Of a stretch of 22,142 nt of DNA, positions 22,098 to 22,142 are shown one piece after another. A model generated the notes under the pieces. That model searched no databases. It saw only the letters and a list, made by a program, of their open reading frames with translations, and was not told the DNA's origin. The stretch is taken from NCBI GenBank assembly GCA_035353855.1, contig DAOQAK010000063.1, forward strand, positions 1-22,142. The letters run 5' to 3'. This DNA is from Bacteroidales bacterium (lineage in GTDB: Bacteria; Bacteroidota; Bacteroidia; Bacteroidales; CG2-30-32-10). A program made the translations under genes and the position numbers. Numbering within the stretch: position 1 is the first letter of the stretch; each line of letters opens with the position of its first letter.

Positions 22098-22142
22098 CCC
22101 CCTATAAGTTAGACATATTTTTCAAAAGAGTTTAGGTTTTTA
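22090..22142. mobile_element. Putative left end of an IS3-family (IS150-type) insertion sequence
   Basis: From 22090 the sequence reads TGTCTTAACCCCC and continues with AAGTTAGACA (22101-22110). IS3-family elements of the IS150 type typically begin TG, with an ACCCC-like block and a GTTAGACA-like block at this spacing. The TIR-like reading frame stops within the first 8 bases of this end. The remainder, including any transposase and the other end, is outside the window, so no target duplication can be checked. Confidence 0.5.

Overview
The window is a chromosomal segment of a member of the Bacteroidota (Bacteroidetes), probably class Bacteroidia; genus cannot be resolved by eye. The evidence is the low-GC, A-rich sequence, promoters of the Bacteroidetes type (TTG, about 19 bp, TAnnTTTG), near-absence of Shine-Dalgarno sequences, ribosomal proteins of Bacteroidetes type (bL36 without zinc ligands, uS14 and uS4 without zinc ligands, C-terminally extended uL22 and bL17), and EF-G followed directly by S10 with no tuf gene between them.

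Layout. Positions 1-327 hold two tandem promoters. Positions 328-18708 are one uninterrupted plus-strand run of 33 genes joining the str, S10, spc and alpha operons: rpsL, rpsG, fusA, rpsJ, rplC, rplD, rplW, rplB, rpsS, rplV, rpsC, rplP, rpmC, rpsQ, rplN, rplX, rplE, rpsN, rpsH, rplF, rplR, rpsE, rpmD, rplO, secY, map, infA, rpmJ, rpsM, rpsK, rpsD, rpoA, rplQ. A strong intrinsic terminator follows rplQ. Most gaps are 1-40 bp; the three widest (before rpsM, rpsD and rplQ) all hold short repeats. Positions 18765-19100 are an intergenic stretch with a long bulged inverted repeat, followed by eno (enolase, 19101-20390) with its own terminator.

The genes work as a growth-linked module: small- and large-subunit ribosomal proteins, initiation factor IF-1, translocase EF-G, methionine aminopeptidase acting on nascent chains, the SecY export channel, and the RNA polymerase alpha subunit. 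Enolase is a separate glycolytic unit.

From about 20440 on, the window leaves core genes. Positions 20666-21020 form a compact, highly self-complementary element of about 355 bp with palindromes at both ends and two internal long hairpins, one of which has two mutually exclusive pairings. It encodes no credible protein and is the best candidate for an undescribed element. An AT-rich spacer then leads to a TIR-like domain gene (21354-22097; family of CBASS/Pycsar effectors). That gene stops inside its TIR-like domain exactly where the sequence begins to look like an IS3-family (IS150-type) end, so it is probably a defence gene broken by an insertion sequence that runs off the window.
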